Assembly: GCF_902859745.1 (NCBI RefSeq)
Contig: NZ_CADIJW010000017.1
Span: forward strand, 38,366-102,365
Direction: 5' to 3'
Source: Achromobacter dolens
Lineage (GTDB): Bacteria; Pseudomonadota; Gammaproteobacteria; Burkholderiales; Burkholderiaceae_B
Length of the DNA stretch: 64,000 bases
The notes under the pieces are model-generated. The model was not told where the DNA came from and did not search any database. It worked only from the letters and a program-made list of their open reading frames with translations. The translations under genes and the position numbers were made by a program. Below, one piece after another: positions 59,529 to 64,000 of this stretch (positions are counted from its first letter, which is position 1; each line of letters starts with the position of its first letter).

Positions 59529-60935
59529 ATGCCGCCTTTGCCCCGTTCCTTGCGCCCCAGCCCCAGCGCAGCCGGCGCGGGGAGCGGCGCGGGCGCGCAC
59601 GCGCTCGGCCCGCCCGGTTTGTCGGTGATGGATGCAACCGTGGTGCTGGTGGGTGTGGTGATCGGCATCGGCATCTTCGGCTTTCCGCCGCTGGTCGCGC
59701 AGCACGCCACGTCCGAGGCGATGTACCTGGCCTACTGGGCCGCGGGCGGACTGGTGATGCTGGTGGGCGCGCTCTGCTATGCCGAACTGGGAGCGGCCTA
59801 TCCCGGCGCGGGCGGGGAATACCTGTATCTGTCGCGCGCCTGGGGGCCGCGGGTCGGCCTGCTGTTCGCCTGGGCGCGCTGCACCGTGATCCAGACCGGC
59901 GCGATCGCCGTGGTGGCCTTCATCTATGGCGACTACGCGCAACAACTACTGCCACTCGGCACGCATGGGGCCACCGTGCACGCGGCGCTGTCGGTGATCG
60001 GACTGACCGCGCTGAACGTGGCCGGCACGCGCCATTCCAAGCGCCTGCAATGGCTGTTCACGATCCTGACGCTGGTCGCGCTGACGGCGGTGCTGGGCGC
60101 CGCCCTGTTCACCGCCTCGCCCGCCGCCCCCGCGCCGGCGCCGCTGGCCGGTAACGCCGCCGGGCTGATGGGCATGGGCATGGTATTCGTGCTGCTGACC
60201 TACGGCGGCTGGAACGAGGCCGCCTATCTCAGCGGCGAGCTGCGCAATCCCGGCCGCAACATGGCGCGCGTGCTGCTGATCGGCACCGTGGTGGTGACCG
60301 GCGCCTATCTCTTGACCAACCTCGCCCTGCTGGAACTGTTCGGCCTGCAAGGGCTGCGCGACACGCCGGCGCTGGGCGCGGCGGTGATGCAACTGGCCGC
60401 CGGTCCGTATGCCGCCGCCCTGCTGAGCCTGGTGATCTGCGCCACCGCGCTCAGCACCATCAACGGCACCATCATCACCGGCGCTCGCGTCTATTACGCG
60501 CTGGGCCGCGACGTGCCGCGGCTGCGCGCGCTGGCCGGCTGGAGCGAACGCAATGAAACGCCGGTCAGCGCGCTGTTGGCGCAAGGCGTCATCACGCTGG
60601 CCCTGCTGGCGGTGGGCGCCTTCAGCCACAACGCGGTGCAGACCATGGTGGCCTACACCGCGCCGGTGTTCTGGCTGTTCATGTTGCTGGTGGCCGCATC
60701 GGTATGGCGCCTGCGGCAGCGTGACCCCGCGCGCGCCCGGCCGTTTCGCGTGCCCCTGTATCCGCTGACCCCTGCCCTGCTGGCGCTGACCTGCGCCGGC
60801 CTGGTCTATTCCAGCGCCGCCTACGCTGGCGCCGGGGCCCTGATCGGCCTGGGCGTGCTGGTGCTGGGCGTGCCGATGCTGCGACTGCTGCGCCCGCACG
60901 AAGCGCGCGACCTGGACAGGCGTGGTCCGCAATGA
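59529..60935 (+). CDS. APC-superfamily amino-acid permease
   Basis: The 468-residue protein has a disordered N-terminal 30 residues, then twelve predicted helices starting DATVVLVGVVIGIGIFGFPPLVAQHA (the APC unwound-helix GIGIFG motif). Further family motifs are AYWAAGGLVMLVGALCYAELGAAYPGAGGEYLYLSRAWG and TYGGWNEAAYLSGELRNPGRNMARVLLIG. It should move an amino acid or polyamine across the inner membrane. It precedes an exported methyltransferase gene by 40 bp, probably in one transcript. Confidence 0.93.
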   Translation: MPPLPRSLRPSPSAAGAGSGAGAHALGPPGLSVMDATVVLVGVVIGIGIFGFPPLVAQHATSEAMYLAYWAAGGLVMLVGALCYAELGAAYPGAGGEYLYLSRAWGPRVGLLFAWARCTVIQTGAIAVVAFIYGDYAQQLLPLGTHGATVHAALSVIGLTALNVAGTRHSKRLQWLFTILTLVALTAVLGAALFTASPAAPAPAPLAGNAAGLMGMGMVFVLLTYGGWNEAAYLSGELRNPGRNMARVLLIGTVVVTGAYLLTNLALLELFGLQGLRDTPALGAAVMQLAAGPYAAALLSLVICATALSTINGTIITGARVYYALGRDVPRLRALAGWSERNETPVSALLAQGVITLALLAVGAFSHNAVQTMVAYTAPVFWLFMLLVAASVWRLRQRDPARARPFRVPLYPLTPALLALTCAGLVYSSAAYAGAGALIGLGVLVLGVPMLRLLRPHEARDLDRRGPQ

Positions 60936-60975
60936 GCCGCCCCTCCCGCTTTTCTTTGCCCTAGGAGTCTTCATC

Positions 60976-61827
60976 ATGCAACGTGCCCATTCGTCCCATT
61001 CGCCCGCCCACCGCTGGCCCCTCATGGCATCGGCGCTGGCGCTGGCCCTGTCCCTTGCGGTGCTGGCCGAGGCCCGCGCCGATGCCGCCAGCCCGCGGGC
61101 TGCCGCGACCGAAGACTACGTGCCCGATGTCGGCCAGGATGGCAAGGACGTCATCTGGGTGCCGACTCCGCAGACGCTGGTGGACAAGATGCTCGACATG
61201 GCCCAGGTCACGCCGCAGGACCGCCTGATGGACCTGGGATCCGGCGACGGCCGCACCGTCATCACCGCCGCCCAGCGCGGCCTGACCGCCAAGGGCATCG
61301 AGTACAACCCCGACCTGGTGGCGCTGTCGCGCAGCAATGCCGCCAAGGCGGGCGTGTCCCGCCGCGCCACCTTCGAGGTCGCCGACCTGTTCGAAACCGA
61401 CCTGTCGCAGGCCGACGTCATCACCATGTTCCTGTTGTCGACCATCAACGAGAAGCTGCGGCCCAAGCTGCTGGAGCTGCCGCCGGGCACCCGCATCGTG
61501 TCCAACACCTTCCGCATGGGCGACTGGGAGCCGGATGCCTCCGAAACCGTCACCGAGGCCTGCCAGACCTACTGCAACGCGCTGCTGTGGGTGGTGCCGG
61601 CCAGGGTCGACGGCCGCTGGCAGGTGGGCGGCCGCACGCTGCAACTGGAACAGCGGTACCAGATGCTGTCGGGCAAGCTCGGATCCAGCGAGATCTCGGA
61701 CGCGCGCATGGATGGCCGCACCATCTCGTTCACCGCCGACGGCATACGCTACACCGGCGAAGTCAACGGCGCCACCATGCAGGGCAGCGCCGCCGGCAAG
61801 GGCGAATGGTCGGCCCGTCGCATCTAG
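60976..61827 (+). CDS. Class I SAM-dependent methyltransferase with an export signal
   Basis: The 283-residue protein starts at ATG 60976 (AGGAG 10 bp upstream). It begins with a clear signal-type segment (WPLMASALALALSLAVLAEARADA). The methyltransferase core follows: motif I LMDLGSGDGRTVITAA at about 84-98, then GIEYNPDLVALS and FLLSTINEKLRPKLLELPPG. The last 80 residues look like a separate beta-rich domain. A SAM-dependent enzyme outside the cytoplasm is odd, since SAM is not known there; it may be an anchored cytoplasmic-facing protein or the fold may have another use. Confidence 0.85.
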   Translation: MQRAHSSHSPAHRWPLMASALALALSLAVLAEARADAASPRAAATEDYVPDVGQDGKDVIWVPTPQTLVDKMLDMAQVTPQDRLMDLGSGDGRTVITAAQRGLTAKGIEYNPDLVALSRSNAAKAGVSRRATFEVADLFETDLSQADVITMFLLSTINEKLRPKLLELPPGTRIVSNTFRMGDWEPDASETVTEACQTYCNALLWVVPARVDGRWQVGGRTLQLEQRYQMLSGKLGSSEISDARMDGRTISFTADGIRYTGEVNGATMQGSAAGKGEWSARRI

Positions 61828-61858
61828 GGCGGTCGCCCCGCGGGAGCCGGACGCGGCG

Positions 61859-63007
61859 TCAGCGCGGCGCGGTCTGGATCACCCGGTGCACGAACTGCAG
61901 CTTGCCCACCACCGCGGCGGGCAGCACAAAGGGATAGAAGTCGCGCTGGCCCATGCTGCGCGACAGCTCGTTGAGCACGCCGGTCAGCGCCACCCAGCCA
62001 TTGACCAGATCGAGAAAGCGCTGACCTTCGGGATCGTCCGGGTCGTACAGCGACGCCCGGGTGAAGGGATCGCTGGCCTGGTCCAGCGGCAGCCGCGCCA
62101 TGCCGAAGCTGAAGGCGGTGTCCAGCGCGTCCATCATGTGCAGGTAGTGGGCCCAGGTCTCGGCCCAGTCTTCCCAAGGATGCGACGAAGCGTAGGCGCT
62201 GATGAAGCGCTGCGCCCAATCGGCCGGCGCGCCCTGGTCGTAATGGCGCCGCAATGCCTGCGCGTAGTCATCGCGCTCGTCGCCGAACACCTGGCGGAAT
62301 GGCGCCAGCCAGGGGCCGCCGGCCACCAGCCGATCCCAGTAGAAATGGCCGATCTCATGGCGGAAATGCCCCACCAGCGTGCGGTACGGCTCGTGCATCG
62401 CCTCACGCACCTGGACCCGGTACGCGTCGTCGGCCTCGTGGATATTGAGCGTGATCAGCCCCTGGCCGTGTCCCGTGAGCAGCGGCGAGCCATCGTCGGG
62501 CGGCGCCAGCAGGTCGAACGCCAGCCCGCCGTCGCCCGGCGTGCGCGCCCGCGGGATCGGCAGTCCCAGCGTCAGCAGTTGGGCGATCACCTGGCGCTTG
62601 GCGCTCTCGACCTTGCGCCACAGCGTCCCGTTGCCCGGCACCGACAGGTCGGGAATGGTGCGATTGAGGCCGCAGGCGATACAGAGATGATCGGCGCGCG
62701 CGGCCGGCAGCAGCCAATTGCAGGCAGCCGGCGACGAAAAATTGGCGCAGCGCTTGAAGATTCTGCCGCGCACCCGCCCGGCCTCGATCCAGGCGCCTTC
62801 CGTCTTGCCCGGGTCCAGCGCGACGATGTGGCCGTGGCGCGGATCGAAGCCCAGTTGCCGGTGGCAGTTAAGGCACTCGGTGTTGTTGAAGAACACCCGC
62901 TGGCCGCAGACACACTGGAATGCCTTGGCGCGGGCGTGACGCTGCCGCGGACGCCGGCGCTCGGGCGCGTTCAACTGGCGGCTCAGGGCATCGAAGAAAG
63001 GATTCAT
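61859..63007 (-). CDS. Zinc-ribbon putative metallopeptidase
   Basis: The 382-residue protein has an N-terminal zinc ribbon with C32, C34, C45 and C48 (FQCVCGQRVFFNNTECLNC), a second Cys cluster (C87, C96, C109, C112), and a gluzincin-type motif HEIGH at 217-221 with downstream acidic residues (DWAETWAHYLH near 270). This matches a conserved bacterial family of putative zinc-binding peptidases. Substrate unknown. It is convergent with the methyltransferase gene. Confidence 0.87.
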   Translation of the reverse strand: MNPFFDALSRQLNAPERRRPRQRHARAKAFQCVCGQRVFFNNTECLNCHRQLGFDPRHGHIVALDPGKTEGAWIEAGRVRGRIFKRCANFSSPAACNWLLPAARADHLCIACGLNRTIPDLSVPGNGTLWRKVESAKRQVIAQLLTLGLPIPRARTPGDGGLAFDLLAPPDDGSPLLTGHGQGLITLNIHEADDAYRVQVREAMHEPYRTLVGHFRHEIGHFYWDRLVAGGPWLAPFRQVFGDERDDYAQALRRHYDQGAPADWAQRFISAYASSHPWEDWAETWAHYLHMMDALDTAFSFGMARLPLDQASDPFTRASLYDPDDPEGQRFLDLVNGWVALTGVLNELSRSMGQRDFYPFVLPAAVVGKLQFVHRVIQTAPR

Positions 63008-63023
63008 GCGACCGGTCTCCGGG

Positions 63024-64000
63024 CTACAGCGGCGCGGCCTGGACCGCCACCGCCTGTTCCAGCCGCAGGCCGCGCCGCTGGGTGTCCAGCGTCACCAGCG
63101 CGCCGAGGGGCAGCGTCAGGTTGGGGTCGCCATGGCCGCTGGGCCAGGCGGCCAGCACCGGGATGCCGCGCGCCTGGAATTGCTCCAGCAGCAGCGGGAA
63201 CAACAGGCTCTGGCCGACCGCGTCGCCCCCCGGCAGCCCCAGCCGGGTGAAATTGCCGGCCAGCACGCCCTTGATGCGATCGAACTTGCCTGCCGCGCGC
63301 AACTGCGACAGCAACCGGTCGATGCGCGGCAGCGCCTCATTGACATCCTCGATGAACAGGATCGCGTCCCGTGTCGCGATCTCGTGGCGCGAGCCGATCA
63401 TGGCCGCGACCAGCGCCAGGTTGCCGCCCACCAGCCGGCCGCTGGCCACGCCGGGCGCCAGCACCACCGGGTTGGATTCCGGCGGCGCGTCGATCCAGCC
63501 GCCCTGCCCGATCTGGCCGCCGACCATCGCCAGCACGTGGCTGGCGGTTGGCTCCTGTTTACCGGCCACCAGGTCCTGAGCCAGCATCGGCCCGTGAAAC
63601 GTCACGAAGCCCGCGTGACGCTGGATCGCCAGGTGCAGCGCAGTGATGTCGCTATAGCCGATGAAGGGCTTGGGGTGCTGGCGCAGCAGGCCGATATCGA
63701 GCCGATCCGCCAGCCGCCAGGAGCCGAACCCGCCCTGCAGGCACCACACCGCGTCAATGGCCGGATCGGCAAAGGCCGCGTGCAGGTCGTTGAGCCGGGC
63801 GTCGTCGTCACCGGCCAGGTAGTCGTACGGCGCGTCGCCGCGGGTCAAGGCGGCCGGCATGATGCGCGGGTCGTAACCGCGCGCCTGCAGCCATTCGGCC
63901 GCCTCGAAAGCCGCGCCCTCGGCGGCGGAGGCCGGCGCCACGATGGCAACGCGCCCCCCCGGCCGCAGGGCTGGCACGGGCGCATCGCGCCGCGGCGCCG
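63024..64000 (-). CDS. ldcA: S66-family LD-carboxypeptidase (LdcA type); 5' end possibly beyond the window
   Basis: A GTG at 63977 would give 317 residues, but the frame stays open to the edge (RRDAPVPALRPGG...) and no RBS precedes the GTG, so the true start may lie outside. Motifs: GGRVAIVAPAS near the N-terminus, FIGYSDITALHL (nucleophile Ser), FIEDVNEALPRIDRLL (catalytic Glu) and the late His in GHGDPNLTLPLG. LdcA enzymes trim the terminal D-Ala from muropeptides in the cytoplasm for cell-wall recycling; MccF-like activity is a less likely alternative. It is 16 bp upstream of the metallopeptidase gene, probably cotranscribed. Confidence 0.88.
   Translation of the reverse strand, partial: APRRDAPVPALRPGGRVAIVAPASAAEGAAFEAAEWLQARGYDPRIMPAALTRGDAPYDYLAGDDDARLNDLHAAFADPAIDAVWCLQGGFGSWRLADRLDIGLLRQHPKPFIGYSDITALHLAIQRHAGFVTFHGPMLAQDLVAGKQEPTASHVLAMVGGQIGQGGWIDAPPESNPVVLAPGVASGRLVGGNLALVAAMIGSRHEIATRDAILFIEDVNEALPRIDRLLSQLRAAGKFDRIKGVLAGNFTRLGLPGGDAVGQSLLFPLLLEQFQARGIPVLAAWPSGHGDPNLTLPLGALVTLDTQRRGLRLEQAVAVQAAPL

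Noticed and set aside
1-64000. Prophage, insertion sequences, CRISPR arrays, tRNA or rRNA genes
   Set aside because: No transposase, integrase, phage gene, spaced direct-repeat array, or tRNA/rRNA-like sequence was seen on reading through the window; tRNAscan-SE and Infernal would be decisive.

Overview
The window is a high-G+C, densely packed beta-proteobacterial chromosome segment. It fits the Alcaligenaceae (Achromobacter/Bordetella type). Reasons: strong GC3 bias, three orphan Bug/TctC periplasmic receptors without TctAB partners, many LysR/GntR regulators paired with catabolic operons, and a FecIRA-type iron-signalling set. The genus is inferred from gene content, not from a marker gene. 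No rRNA, tRNA, CRISPR array, integrase or transposase was seen.

Layout. 1-6.1 kb: a truncated LysR gene, divergent from a cystathionine beta-lyase-like enzyme, which is followed by a complete polar amino-acid ABC transporter (aapJQMP type). 6.1-10.2 kb: a Fur box, then an ECF sigma factor, FecR anti-sigma and STN-TonB receptor. 10.3-12 kb: a large FAD oxidoreductase. 12.1-18.9 kb: a prp-like locus with divergent PrpR, a sigma54 promoter, PrpB, an aconitase and a Bug receptor, but no prpC or prpD. 18.9-21.7 kb: Bug receptor, LigI-like amidohydrolase and divergent LysR. 21.8-24.8 kb: three hypothetical exported or membrane proteins with non-ATG starts. 24.9-27.5 kb: GST, then TetR divergent from an MBL-fold hydrolase with two matching operators. 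27.5-30.7 kb: malate:quinone oxidoreductase and an exported hypothetical. 31-35.1 kb: MHS transporter, acetylpolyamine-amidohydrolase-like HDAC, LysR, GST. 35.2-38.1 kb: a GbsR/MarR regulator with a 44-bp palindrome, controlling an SDR-DoxX/DUF2269 pair.

38.2-47.9 kb: a ten-gene aromatic catabolic operon read leftward: FAH hydrolase, ornithine-cyclodeaminase-like enzyme, gentisate-dioxygenase-like bicupin, Rieske beta and alpha subunits, ferredoxin, ferredoxin reductase, SnoaL-like protein, HpaH-like hydratase and Bug receptor. It is divergent from a GntR gene whose intergenic region holds four ATTGCATGCAAT-type operators on one helical face. The reductase has a probable amber stop 20 codons before its natural end.

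48.4-59.3 kb: a rightward operon that looks built to import and oxidise D-amino-acid-containing or N-acylated peptides: DAO-type oxidase, RidA, M81/MlrC peptidase, complete Dpp-type ABC transporter, N-acyl-D-amino-acid deacylase and XRE-cupin regulator. 59.5-64 kb: APC permease, exported methyltransferase, zinc-ribbon metallopeptidase and an S66 LD-carboxypeptidase at the right edge.
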